DNA of 64,000 bases from Ignelater luminosus (Eukaryota > Arthropoda > Insecta > Coleoptera > Elateridae): NCBI GenBank assembly GCA_011009095.1, contig VTPC01008294.1:104360-168359 (forward strand), given 5' to 3'. The notes below the pieces were generated by a model. The model saw nothing but the letters and a program-made list of their open reading frames with translations. It searched no databases and was not told the DNA's origin. Position 1 is the stretch's first letter, and the number at the start of each line of letters is the position of its first letter. Positions 36,430 to 49,234 of the stretch are shown piece after piece. Position numbers and translations under genes: made by a program.

Positions 36430-37545
36430 GCTTAGACAGACAAGCTGTTTCTTTTTCCCTACAATATTTACTGTAATTATTTTTACAAACTAGTCAGGTA
36501 TCTGATGACAGACAACATTTTGTGGTTGCTGCTGGAACTGTACAGTTATATTGAAAGATGTTAGTTTGTTAATTAATAACTGAAGAAGAAACAAACAAAA
36601 GATATCCTGTTCTGTCAACATAACTCACCAATTTATGTGTTATATGTAATAAGTTTATCTCAACAGTCCTTTAGTATGAAACTTATAAATTATTTCAATA
36701 AAATATGACAAATGCAAACTTCCTAATGTAAAATAAACACTTCACTCTTATAAGAAAATATAATATTGCAAAAGTGATGAGTACATAAATTCTTTTTTTT
36801 AATGAAACATGAAAATAATTAATCTAGATAAGTTATTAAACGCTTAATCTTCATTACAAGATTTTTTGCATATCATAAAATGCTTGTTAACTTAATGGTA
36901 GAAGAACACACACCTTTTCATACACTCACACTTTTTAAATATTATTTAACATAAATACATAATTTTAATAAAGTAGTAACACATAGATCACGTTAAATAC
37001 GCTGAATTTTCCATTTTGGCACCTTTCTGGAATTTATTTTAAACAAAATGTTAAAAGATTTTTATTTTTTAATATGTAGTTAAATTAAAAATTCAAATGC
37101 TTGCTAGCCTCCACGTAGATAATAGGAAGTTCTTGCGTGTTAGCTACAACAATGTTAATAAATACATCTGATTGAAAGAGTACTTTAGACCAATAGGATG
37201 CATTGTACTTACAACATTGCTAGGCAACCAAGACATTATCATATTCCATGTTTTAAAATATGACTTGCAAAAACTCCCTATTGATATATTTCTTCAATTT
37301 AAATTTTTCGTTATCTTAAAAATAATACGATATGTTATTAAGTAAAAAATGTTCTTAGAATAATTAAACAAGACTATTCTTGAGAACCAGGTACAAAACA
37401 TTATTCTAGAAACATTTTTTCTATGATGAGTCATTTTCAACAGCTCATACACTTGACAAGTTACCTTATTTATCAAACAGATACATCTACCAGTCATAAT
37501 AAACCTAATAACAGTTAACTTATTTTGTACCTAATCACTATTATC

Positions 37546-37706
37546 CAGTGGTTTTAGGCAACGAATTTGAAAGTAACTCCTACCAACATTCCCACTTACT
37601 ATTGCACATGTAAAATAAATGCACGCAGCATATTACCCAAAGCACTGCCACTGCCGTGAACCATGTGAGTGGGGAATTGGTGGGAGTTAAAAACCTAAAA
37701 CCACTG
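37546..37706. repeat. Short CAGTGG-ended TIR element
   Basis: It starts CAGTGGTTTTAGG and ends CCTAAAACCACTG, a perfect 13-bp inverted repeat. Matching TAACTCCYACCAA blocks lie further in. The length is 161 bp. A hAT-like origin is suggested by the CAGTG terminus, but no clear 8-bp duplication was found. Confidence 0.65.
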
Positions 37707-38018
37707 AACACTACTAATCACAATGTTTCATCAAGTGTACGTGCAGTTTCAATAAATAAGTATAAAGTATGTAATAAATAAGTATAAAAAAAAGAAAACA
37801 TTTTTCGAAATCCAAAACCTTAACAGTTTACAAATCAAATTTTTACATTATCGATTTAAATAATACCATGCAGTATAATCTGAAATATATTTTCCTTTTG
37901 TTAATTATCTTAAAATGCAAACTTAATTATAGATTCTAAATAAAAAAGAAAAAATTTATTTTGATAATAAATAAGAAAAACTCAATAAGATGATTTAAAA
38001 AATAAAAACAAGAACATT

Positions 38019-41000
38019 TTACTTAACAAGCAAGAATCCATGTACATTTGCAATAAATTTATCAAAATTATCTCGAAACTTTAGTTTGGGTTGTCTTTCA
38101 CAATTTAATAAAACATTATTGGTTAGCTGCGAGAATGCTGTGGCCAATCGTTCTGCAACAAGTGGATCATTTTGTGACTGAATTAAACTTTGGACTAGAA
38201 TTTGATACTGTTCACTGTAACAACAAATAAGTGCATAAATGCAAATACTTGCAGAAGTCATCATTTCTGAACTAATCTCATGTGATAAAGTTAAATTCAT
38301 AAGAAGTTTTAAAAATGGCATAACAGCTTGATAAACTTTTGTATTTTGTAAGGAATTTCTATAAATATGTGTTGCTAAACCCTGTAAAAAATCTAAACAT
38401 GCTTGTACAATATCTGATCCAAATCCTGCTGTTAGACCAAGTTCTACAGAACGTAGTAACTGTGTTAACATATCGTCAGGTAAATTTGCAATTTTATCAG
38501 CATATAGATCATCGATTAAAACAATTAACTTATAATATTGTGAACATAATGATGGGTACATAAGTAATTCCATTTTAATTAAAGGTAAAATGAAACTGAG
38601 ACCAAACAGTGACACATCAGCTGCAGTAATAGTAATTTCTGAGTTAGAGACTTGTGGACTGAAATCTAAACAATCCTTGGATAAAATTAATGTTAAAAAT
38701 TCTAAAACTAGAAGTAAATCTTGAAAGCTGCTTTCTTCAGAGAAAATTTCTGTACTCAGTCTATTTGCATTGCATTTTGCATAAACTTGTACAGTAGCTA
38801 AAGAACTTTCATACAAACGTTTACTATCCAGCACACTTAAATAACATAGCATATGCTGCGCACAGCGTCCAAATAATTCTAACACAAGCTGCACAATTAC
38901 TTGATAATTTTTATAAATATTCAGGAAAACTGGTAACTCTGATAGTATTGGAGCTATGTATTCAAACAATATTTGTGCAGTAGACATTTGAGACCCTTTC
39001 GCTATTCCTATAAAGCATTCCAATATGTCAATAACTTCATTTTTAATACCTTCTTCTTGATAAATACGGTTAAAATTTTCTTGACATAATAAATTTTTAA
39101 ATCGTGACTGCACAGGTTTTAAAATCTGTTGGTAATATTCATTCGAAGCCTGTGGGTCATTTAAGGCAGATCCAGCCAACACAAATCCTTTATAAAGACC
39201 TCTACGTACATTCTGAGGAAGTGAACCTGCTTTTAATTCAGACTGTAATTTTACCAGATTCCAAAGACCTTCTGTTTTAACAATATATGTCGATCTGAAA
39301 TTCAAATTTTATTTTTGTATTCTATTTCACCTATCAAAATAATACTTACTTCTGTTTAACGCATACAATATCTGCAAACAGATCAACAGTGTCTTGCAAT
39401 AAAACCGGTTCTGAACTAAAATGAATAATATTTGTTTGCATTTTTCCAAGTACAAAATTGATTACAAATGTTGCTCCATCTGTATCTCTTCCTAAGGCAC
39501 CAATTAATGTTGGACTTACCTATAACAATATTTTATAAAAACCATATTATAGAAAAATTTATTTATATACCTCTTGATAGTAATTCTCAGTGGGTAACAA
39601 ATAAGAAAGGCACCATCTTTTTAAAAACCACATAAGTGTACATCCAACTTCAGGACTCATAAAATGTCCGAGCTTCACTTCAGCAGCAGACGATTCTAAA
39701 GCACACAATTTCAATACATCACTAAACACCCTGACAGCATGATCACATTGATCAACGAAATCCAATTCAAAAACAACCTGACGAACACCAGCCAATACTT
39801 TTAAGGTTGCATCTAAATTTGTTTCTGACTTATTGTATTTCTCAATTGAATACTGCATAATCTCTGAAGGTATCATTGGCATTTCACCCTCACTGTCCAT
39901 GCATAAAACATGACCTGCTATTAGAATTATCCAATGAATATCTTCAAATAAGTTATCTAACGCAGCTGAATCACTGAGCGTCATTGTTTGAGACTGCATT
40001 GTTTGCAAATGAGCTTTAAGTTTATTGCTTCTATCTTCTAATAATCTAAAGCAAGAAAATTCCCATTCTAATTTTTAATAGAAAATCACATTAATAACAT
40101 CTTTATATTATACCTGTACAAAATAGGCAATGAATGTGAAGGCACAATTCTTCCACACATTCCAATAATTTGTAATTGATCCTTAAATTTGATACGATCA
40201 TTATCTTCGTTGTCTTCAATTTCTTCAACTTCATCATTACGGATCCTGGAACCATCTGGAGGTGCAAGATGACATTTAAGATATGTGTTGAAAATTCGAG
40301 TAGCAGCTTGCAACACAAAAGTATCATTTCCAGAAGCATTCTCTTGAAATATATTTGTCCACGCTTCTAACATATTGTCAAAAGCTTCTACATAGAGTTT
40401 ATCATCTAATAATTGCTGAAAAACAAAAAAAAAAGTTAAAACTATCGTAATTGTCATTTTCAATGTTCTTACAGCTTCTTCTAGTTCTGCACCCTCTGCA
40501 AAACAACATGTAATACGTGTAATCTCATTCAAGTATGATTCATGAAGTGCTTGAGGCAATTTTGAGAAACTGTGACCAAAAAACAATTGTAACTTGCGTA
40601 CAACATTAGAAATGCCCAATGCTTCTTTATTTTTAAAATTTGTCCTACAATAAAAAATAAAAGCAATTTTATATATGATAAACTATGAAGAAAGCTCACC
40701 CTATCATGCTTAATAATTTTAAAAAATTTTCCATATATGAAACAAGATACTGCACTCGAGTCTCACTGCTGTTCATTACACCACCGTTAAGTGATGCAAG
40801 TTGCACTAAGCATGTAAGCATATGATGTGATAAACTATCTTGATTTCGAACTTTCCAATAGACTTGGAACATTAACGGAAGAAGCTGGGGTGCTAACATT
40901 ACATCTTTCCAACTGGCACCTAATCTCAGTGCTGGTGCTTGATCAGCTTCGTATACAGCTTCATAAACTCCAATTAATCTTTTAGGAAGTATGTTATGTT

Positions 41001-44000
41001 AAGGAAGAAATTAAAAATGCATGATGAATATGAAATTGGCAAACTAGATTTGGGTTCTAAAGATTTTTAGTATTTTAATTAATCCGACAAAAAAATCTGA
41101 AAATACATCTTAGTTTTTCCAAAATTAAGAAGTAATGGTACTTCATTCTTAAAATTACTTTGAGGTTTAACTTCTCTAAAATTTAAATTTTGTTTTGTGA
41201 TTTTTGTATTGTTCATTACAAATAAACATTTAAGACTTAATTTAATTGTAATTACCTAAATAGACAAATCAGACTAATGAAATTCTAAAATTTAAATATT
41301 AGTATTTTCGCTAATCATATCTATGAAAACTAGCAGTGTTTTTTATTCTCATATTTTGTGAAAATATCAGGTGCAACTTAAATCCTGCTAATACTGGAGA
41401 ATATATATACTGTTTTTATTATGTTTATTATTATTGTTGGAATTCAAATGGGTATTGTGTGATGTCACTTGATATGTACAGGATTAACAAAAAAAAAATA
41501 CTCAAAATTATTCAATAAACTTAAAACCCAAATTGACAACTATTGCTGACAAATTATGTAAAAAGTAACAATTATTAAAAGTTGTTTTAATGTTATATTA
41601 AACTGTTTGGGAAATTTTATAATTTATGTTCTGAAGTTCTGACTTTCTGCTGCTTCCAAATAATGGTTTTTTTACAATGTTGGTGGCATTTGGCATTACA
41701 TTTTTGACACTAGAGGTTAACAATCTAAAATTTCAAATTTGAAGTTGAAAGTTTGAAAATATCCTAAAAAGACAAAACATTCGAATTTGTTACTAAAGCA
41801 AACATATTTATAGATCTTACATAAAATTTGTGAAAAACAAAAATGGAAAGCAGAAATAAGAATCTGACAAGCTTTATGCAGCAATGGCAATCTGTAGATG
41901 ACAGAAACAAAAAAAACAAACAGATGGGGGGGGGGGGGTCATATCAAATGTTGTCACAGTAATCTCAATCGCATTTGCAGTCAAGTGAATTTTTTAAAAA
42001 TAGTTTCCTATTTGTATTTCTAATTCTTATCATGATTATATTTAGAATATGCTTTTAACTTTCATTTTAGTAATACATGCATCTCAAATAATATAAAATT
42101 GACTAATATTCCTTAGTTTAAAATTTTTGCATATTACCTATTACATTTTCCAAAGTATTTTATAAAAAGTGAGCAATATTTACAATTGAATCAATGAGTT
42201 TAAAAAGACAATAAGTCACATTTTTGACAAAATAAACTTTTACATATCATGATATATTTTTGAGGTCAATCTATTGAAGTACGTCCAGGCACTGGATATT
42301 GTACTAGCAGCCATTCAATTGTTTTAATGAGTGTGGAAAAGAGGTGGTGACATACTTTGTTGATATTGCTCAGCAGATAATTGCTGTTGGGTTATTACTT
42401 ATTAGTTATAACTAGATCAAGGCGGTTTTAGGTCCAAATTGAAGAATCAGCTTTCACTACATAAAGTATGCAAACCATGATGACGCACAAATCAAATCAC
42501 AAGCAATGCATGTGTTGCAACAGCTGCGTATGAGAGATTGATGGGAGGCAAACACCTAAAACAGTCTCGACTTGGTTATAACTTTTATTCATTAATAACT
42601 TTCTTTAACACGTAAACTGTGTTGCATGTCCTGGGTTACAGTATGCATAATTACTCATCGACAAACCATGTTTTTGCAGTTCTTATGCTATCTACAGACT
42701 GCCAAGACTCTATTTCTTTTGGCATTTTAATGTCAAAAATACCTCTGTAAAGCTTCTTTCTACAAAGTAAACTAGTGTTTTTAATACATATCCTTAGCGA
42801 TAATGTGTAATGCACATTTTCAAATCTAGTTACATCATATGCGGTACATATCCCTGTTATGATGATTAATCTTAACATTTGAATTAAGTGAGGTTAGAAA
42901 TATTACAAATACTATCTACTATTTTGTGTGGAAATTCATACTGGAAGCATGCTTTATTAGATTTATGTACTGCATCATGTCAAGGCGTACAGGAAAAATT
43001 GGTATTAAACAAGTAGATGAAATTTATCATCATCATCATCATCAACCACAGTTTATCCATCGGATATAGGCCTCTCTCACGTAATTCTAGTCATTTCTAT
43101 TCTGGGCCACCTGGTACCAATGTAGCCATGTAACTCTCTTAAGATTGTCATGTCATTTCTGTTGGGGTCGACCTACACTCCTCTCTTCACCCCAAGGTCT
43201 CCAACGGGTGATGTGTCTACTCCAGTTTTCAATATGTCTGGCAACATGACCTGCCCATTGCCATTTTAGGGAACTGATTTATTTATAATGTCTTGTACTT
43301 GCGTCTTATCCATTCGTTAGGTTTATGGTCTCTTAGGGATATACCTAATAGTTTTCTTTCCAGCTCTTTGGTCTACTCTTAATTTGATAGTTTTGTTGTT
43401 CATAACCCAAGTTTCTGCTCTATAAATAACAGTTGGAAGTATGCATTCATTACAGATTTTTGCTTTTTGTTTCATGGGGATTTTCATGTTTAGGATATGC
43501 TTTAATCTATCATATGCTGCTGATTCAAGTCTTATTCTCCTATCGACTTCTAGATCTTGACTCTGTTTGACTAATGATATTGCTTGATCCAAATATATAC
43601 ATGTATATATAAGTTTATGTTTTCGATTGTTTGTTCAATAATTGTGATAGTTTTCTCTTCTGTTGGAGTGTTTATCATAAATTTAGTTTTGCTGTTATTC
43701 ATCTGTAGGCCCACCTTTTCAGTTTCTGTATGTAATTCCTCCAACATCTGTATCTGTTCTTCTTTATATTTTCCAAATATTACAATACCATCAGCACACC
43801 TTAAGTTGTTCAGGATTTTCTCCTTGGATATTTGCTCCTTTCTTTTTCCAATTAAGATGCTTGAAGACATTTTCTAGGACCAAAGTGAATATTAGAGGTG
43901 TTAATTGTGCTATTGCCACACTCTGTTGCAATATTTTGTCACAACGTTTCGTTTTTTTTTTTGTTCAAGCACCCAGCGTAGCAATTATTGTTCCTGGTTT

Positions 44001-47000
44001 AAACCCCAGTGAGGTCAAAGATTTACAAAAAAAAAAAAATTAGAAATGAAGAAAAATAATAAACAAAACCCCCTTCTCAGGGTGAACGCCTGAGGATGCA
44101 AACAGAGTCAGCTTCCAAAACATTGCCACAAAATATCGCAACCGAGTGTGGCAATAGCCCAATTAACACCTCAAATGATAATCCACATTCATCAACTTTT
44201 AGACAACATCCAAAGTGAATTGTTTCAGTGAGATAATATCTCCCTGTCCGACTCCTCTATTGATTTTTAATTTGTTTACAGCTTCTCTGTCATTGTTGCC
44301 TTGTTATATACAGTTTCGATGAGATTGATATATCTTTGATCCAGCCTGGCATTTCTCATTGATCGTATTATTGCCCATAGTCCAACCGTATCAAAAGCTT
44401 TTCTAAAATCTATGAATGCCATTTATACCAGTATGTTATATTCCATTGTCTTACTTTATGGAGATGTTCGATAGTGCTGAAGTGTCTTCTAAATCCTGCC
44501 TGCTCCTTAGGTTGATACAGACCAAGTTTGTTATAATTCTGATTAATAATTTGTATACTTCAGAGAGCAAGCTTATTGGATAGTAATTTTCAAGATCTAT
44601 GGGATCATCTTTTTTATACATTAGCACTATCATTGGGTTTGCCCATTTGTCTGAAATATTTCCTTATGTCAAGCTCTTTAGTCCCAGTGTCACATTCTTT
44701 AAGCATCTCTGGTAGTATGCTATCTTCTTTTGCTGCTCCACAAATTTTAATTTGTCCTAATGCCTTTTCCATCTCTTTAAATTTCGATTTCAGGTGATTC
44801 TTCTGAATTTACATTTATTATTTTTTTTTTGTTTGTGTCTTTGTTTTCATTGCTTACAATTTCATTGCGAATTTTGGCATTGTAGAGATCTATATAAAAG
44901 CATTCTATAATTCTTAGAGTTCCTTTCAGTCTTGTATAATATTGCCCTTTGATCTTTCAGTTTTATGATTTCTCTATTTTTTTTTGTTTTCCTTTTTTGA
45001 ATAGTTTCATGCCCCTGTTTTTCTCTATTGATGTTTGCCCTTTTGATGTTTTAGAGTATATCCTGTTTTGACATTTTTCTGGCAGTTTTATTAATTTCCA
45101 CAAACTCTCCTGTATCTATTTTCCCTTCTTTTATTTATTATCTCTTTTCCAAAAGCTGTTTGGTTTCTCTGGACAGTTTATCTTCCTTTATTTTTGGATC
45201 TTTGGCTGCATGTTCTGTTTCTTTTATAATTCTTGTCATTATGGTATTAGTTTCAGTTATATCTTTATTTAATTTCACCTCATATTAGTTGGGTCTATTT
45301 TTCATGTTTTTAGTGTGATTCTCTTAGCTCTTACCAACTTTGCATTTATGATCACTTTACATCTTACCATTCAATGGTCGTAAATTGATTGACCACGTCT
45401 ATATTTGGATTATATGTTTGTGTTGTGAAATGATATAATCTATCTTGTTCTTCTTCAAGTTCATTTTCTTTTCTTGTTCTTTTTGAAAGTGTTCATTAGG
45501 TATAGTTTTTCCTTTTCTAGAAAATTAGCTAACATGATTTCTCTCTCTTCCTGTTTCCAAGTCCGAGATGAAATGAATGAGCCAGAAATATCTGAAATTT
45601 CCACACTATGCTTTTATTAATGCTTTTGATAGAATTATGGTGAAGAATCCTTTTTAGTTTTCATAGCAAAAGTATTTAATCCACAAATATTAGTTTTTGT
45701 ATTCAAGATTTTAGTGATAACTTATTTCCAGTTCTAGTCCCTGGAGATATACGTATACTGCTTGTGACTTAAATAATACATAACATTAAAATGCAAATCT
45801 CGGCAAAAACATGACCTTAGAGTTTGATTAGAGAGATGTCAATTTTTACAGTTGCTTGTTACATATTTCTGGAGGATATTGCATACATGTAAATACATTG
45901 TACGGTGCACCAAGGATATGCAACGCAGTTTGAGACATTGTACTCATCCTGCATGCTGCAGTCAAGGTGTTAATAAAAAAGGCCTACTATGTTTTTTGAC
46001 GTTTTACCTTTTATTTTTAATCACAGTAGGCTAGTGCTGTGACATAACCACTGTTAGGCATAGATATTTTGCAAACAGCTGATTTGTGCTTGTTCTAGAC
46101 TGCAGCATTGCTAAAGATATCAACATATCAGTGCATGCAAAGGTAGTGCAAACCACACCAAATCAAGTGGGTAATTATAAATAATAAGTTTATATACATT
46201 ACAACACATTACATTAAGACCACTTAGATCTATTGTGATTTGGACAAAATATTTTTGCCTAACAGTGGACATAACATTGCTTTAACAATATGAAAATATT
46301 CTCTTTTACGCTTGTTATAACTAAAAAAGGTCTAAAATGAATCCGATATTGAATAAAAAAGATGCAGGGAGAGGAGAGATATGTAGCTGAAAAGTGGTAC
46401 ACACTATACAGGGTGATGTTTGATTTCGCACTGTAAGGAAATAGCATTTGTTTGTGAATTTATTTAAATTCCTGCTTCCCATATTTTCAGGAAAAATTTC
46501 GCTAGTCTGTTGATAGGATAGGTAATCAACTTTTACTTGTAACAATAAAAAAAAATAGTAAATTACACAAAAATTAAAAAGAAAGTTAATACGATTCATT
46601 AGAATTAAGTCATTTTTGATATTAGTACAAATAAATCAAAATTCACATGTTTTTAACTCCTAATATTACACTTTTAAGCATTAAATTAAATGTTAGAACA
46701 ATCTACCATTGACTGCTGCACAATCACCTAACCAATCATAAAATTCTCTTAGTATCTTGGCCAAACAAACATTTTGAATTTTCCAACTTACAATACTCTA
46801 CTATCTGATTTCACAATTACTAATTTATTTTTGTTAAAAAGAAAGATTATTACTACCTAACTGACAGACTAAGCAAAATCTTCCTTGAAAACATTGTGGG
46901 AAGTTAAATAAATTCATGCAAACACAGGCTATTTTCCTATGGTGCTGAATCAAATGCACCACCCTGTATGTTTTATTGTAAAAGTACACTTATTTATTAT

Positions 47001-49234
47001 GCTACATTGTTATAATTGGAAAAAAACTTCTCCATCCAATAAGCCAAAAAAAAAGGAATATACTGCTCCACTTAAGAAAAACAAACTGACCTACATTCAG
47101 TTAAACTGAAAGTGAAACAAATGTTTTGGGATCATATTTTTATAGAATAAATATTACTATAAAGTATTTCTAAAGTGCATAAACCCTATTCAGTATAACA
47201 AGCAACTGTCAATGTCAAGATTTCTGAATACTTCTTGACTGTACTCATTTAATGCGACTTTTTTCTGAATGTATCTAGAATTTAGTTACAAAAAGTTACT
47301 AGATGGTTTTAGGTTATGTAGCATTTGACAACTAAAGTTAAGAAAGTTGCACATTTATGTTTTTAAGAGGAATTAAATAAATAATATGAATTTCTAACAA
47401 AATAAAAATTTTGAACAAAAATATTTAGCGATATGAATTAAGTGTAGAAAATACTTATACTTCAATTAATAAAGGATCAAAGATATGTTTTCTAATTGGT
47501 AAAAATGACAGACATATCGTAAAAGCTTTTACTCCACTTTATTCATATGGCCCATTAGAATTAAAAACTTATAAAACGACATAATTTTCTACGAGTAAAG
47601 AAGGGGTAGAGGAGGGAACATTTATCTAAAATCAAGAGACCAAAAACGTCATGCTGACATCAACATGTTGATGAAAATGGCAGAAGCTTATTGGTTATCT
47701 CAAGATCAAAGCGCTTGAAATAAGTAACTTCCACCCAGAAGTGACCACAACAGGTTGATGTTTTTGATCAACCGAGTAACTATAGTGACTAATAGCAAGT
47801 GTTTCCTCGTTTACCCCTTCTTTACGCATAGATAATTTTAAATAACATAACCTTTAAATCATTCATCCATCTCAATAATAAAAAATAAAATTTCCTAATA
47901 AGAATTGATGCATGTAGTACCAACTGTTAACTGTTGACAGTTGCTTGCTAAAGCGAATGAAGTTTAGTTACTGCGATTCTTATTGCACAAAATTATCTAA
48001 AAGACTCATAATTGTCGCTGATTTTAGAAAGGAAGTAAGTCCAATACATTTTTTTAATTTTTTTGTTGAGATATGTAAAGATGTAAAAATGTTACCAATG
48101 TCCTATCATTCACTTATTTACTGTTTTTCTCATTTTTCTCAAAACTACGAACTTAGTTCCTTTCAAAAAATCCGTTCAATTTATTAAACAATTCAGCATT
48201 CTGTTACGTGCAAACATTTATCCAATTTATCTTCTTTTCTCCAGATTCAGTATTTATATTTACCAATTAAAACAGACTATATTTACAGTGATGTAAATAT
48301 GCATGTTCCCTTTTATACAAGATTTCCCATAAAATATGTTAAAAGAGAAATGATGAAAACCAATTATTTTTTTAATATTCTTACAGTAAATTAAAAGGAT
48401 ATGCATTGGTGATATGTATCCCCACGTAAGAACTCCAGCTGTAATAATAAGTAAGTTTTCCATTAAACGTACAATATTGTTCTCATATGGAGGATCTCCT
48501 TTTATGATTTCCGACAATAATTGAACACAAAACTCAAATATCTTTCTTAGATCAGTTGCTTCAAACTGCTTTTTAGCTTTGAAATGAACTTCCCATGGAA
48601 GACCAACATCTGTAGATTTCACTGTGCTTGAATATTCTTGCATTAAGTTATAAATTAAATTACAGCCAAGTATTTTCTATAGAAATTAAAGATTAAATCA
48701 ACATTTCAAACAAATAACATCAAGTAATAACACCTTTGCTTGATCACCGTTAATAATTAAATTTTCAATTTCCTTTAAAATGTTTGAACGTTCTTGCCCA
48801 AAATCTTCTACACTGCCCCTCTTTACCATAATAGCAATTACTTGTAGGATACGTTCTTGTACAAAGAATGGAAGATCACTTCTCATAGTTACATACTGCA
48901 TTAAATATTGACGTAAAGAGAGAATATCCGATTCCTGAAGAAACGTCCATTCTCTAATAAGAGCACTTTTAAGAACCTCAGCAGCTTCAAATAATACATA
49001 ATGAATTTGAGAGGTCTCTAAAATCTGACGGCATAATATATAAGGCGTTTTTGATTTACGAAAACTCAGAAATACTGTTTCTGCAGAGCGTCTTTGTTCA
49101 TCAGTGACCAGGTTAGGTGGTGCCTTTTGCATGAAAAACGAAAGTTGTAATATATTTGTAGCACCTACTAACTATATATTTACCGTAATAACTGTAGCAG
49201 CTGCTTCTAATTGTTTTATAATCTGTTCATTCAT
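38019..49234 (-). CDS. XPO4: Exportin-4
   Basis: Spliced gene. Minus-strand coding exons: 49234-49184, 49123-48734, 48676-48403, 40988-40700, 40644-40473, 40415-40114, 40045-39571, 39519-39350, 39294-38019. They join in frame to 3,399 nt (1,132 aa plus stop), close to the vertebrate length of about 1,150. XPO4 is a RanGTP-dependent importin-beta-family carrier; reported cargoes in mammals include eIF5A and SMAD3. Landmarks are FLSFRKSKTPYILCRQILET near the N-terminus, VKRGS, SWKDVML, QLASLNGG, LEEA/LLDDKLYVEAFDNMLEAW, CHLAPPDGSR, LFEDIHWIILI, WFLKRW, LYPSLCSQYYKLI-like and the C-terminal FIANVHGFLLVK. Seven introns are GT-AG and 51-68 bp; the third (40,989-48,402) appears to be U12-type AT-AC. 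The acceptor of intron 1 (GCAAAAG) is weak but keeps the frame and homology. Confidence 0.93.
43026..45600 (-). pseudogene. RTE-like LINE, degenerate, with (ATG)n tail
   Basis: Minus-strand frames show an endonuclease end near 45,350 (SDH-type motif) and reverse transcriptase at 44,633-44,451 (KKDDPIDLENYYPISLLSEV, YKLLIRIITN). The catalytic box reads RCADGIVIFG (about 43,800), where FADD has become CADG, with SLVLENVFKHLNWKK-like sequence just before it. A thumb/C-terminal block follows at 43,592-43,323 (RRIRLESAAYDRLKHIL, LPTVIYRAETWVM). The 3' end is a short ATG/ATC repeat at 43,026-43,043, typical of RTE-like LINEs. Stops, frameshifts and a MITE insertion disable it. Confidence 0.82.
43891..44209. 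mobile_element. MITE nested in the minus-strand LINE, 11-bp direct repeats
   Basis: The inverted ends GAGGTGTTAATTGTGCTATT (from 43,895) and their complement (to 44,172) pair over about 55 bp. The whole insert is bracketed by CCAAAGTGAAT at 43,880-43,890 and again at 44,210-44,220. The LINE coding sequence reads through if the insert is removed. The right side carries about 37 bp beyond the inverted repeat before the duplicated bases. Confidence 0.7.
46409..46966. mobile_element. 558-bp TA-flanked TIR element
   Basis: It starts CAGGGTGATGTTTGATTTCG and ends in the inverted relative (AATGCACCACCCTG), with TA at 46,407-46,408 and 46,967-46,968. Subterminal blocks TAAGGAAATAGC and TTATTTAAATTCCTGCTTCCCA are mirrored on the right by GGGAAGTTAAATAAATTC. 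It lies within the XPO4 AT-AC intron. No coding content was seen. Confidence 0.75.
47589..47831. mobile_element. 243-bp MITE with 8-bp target duplication
   Basis: The ends CTACGAGTAAAGAAGGGGTA and the complement of TACCCCTTCTTTACGCATAG match over about 20 bp. ATAATTTT occurs as a direct repeat at 47,581-47,588 and 47,832-47,839. An 8-bp duplication fits a hAT-like element, although the terminus is not the usual CAGNG. It lies in the XPO4 intron. Confidence 0.7.

Larger units (their letters stand above)
33955..38018. other. Intergenic region between MANEA and XPO4 3' ends
   Basis: I see no coding exon. It includes the MANEA 3' UTR (to about 34,480), a small TIR element (34,197-34,372), hAT MITE copy B (36,122-36,429), a short TIR element (37,546-37,706) and the 3' UTR of XPO4 on the minus strand (minus AATAAA at 37,955-37,960). 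The remainder is AT-rich and unassigned. Confidence 0.6.
40989..48402 (-). other. U12-type AT-AC intron of XPO4, 7.4 kb
   Basis: In gene orientation the intron starts ATATCCTTTT (48,402 downward), the textbook U12 AT-AC donor. It ends TTCCTTAACATAACATAC, with a perfect U12 branch motif TTCCTTAAC at 41,006-40,998 and the terminal AC at 40,990-40,989, 10 nt after the branch adenosine. Splicing here reads YISPM-LPKRLIGVYE, which aligns without gap to vertebrate exportin-4. The obvious GT-AG alternative breaks the frame. The intron holds a LINE with a nested MITE and two other elements; the remainder is unassigned. Confidence 0.88.

Noticed and set aside
41927-41938. Run of G residues
   Set aside because: Simple homopolymer, possibly a sequencing artefact; no structure around it.
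48379-48385. A GT-AG donor (CT/GTAAGA) for the long XPO4 intron
   Set aside because: It leaves one base, while the only nearby AG acceptor (AAAAG) needs two, so the frame breaks. The added residues MHILLIYC have no counterpart in exportin-4. The AT-AC sites solve both problems.
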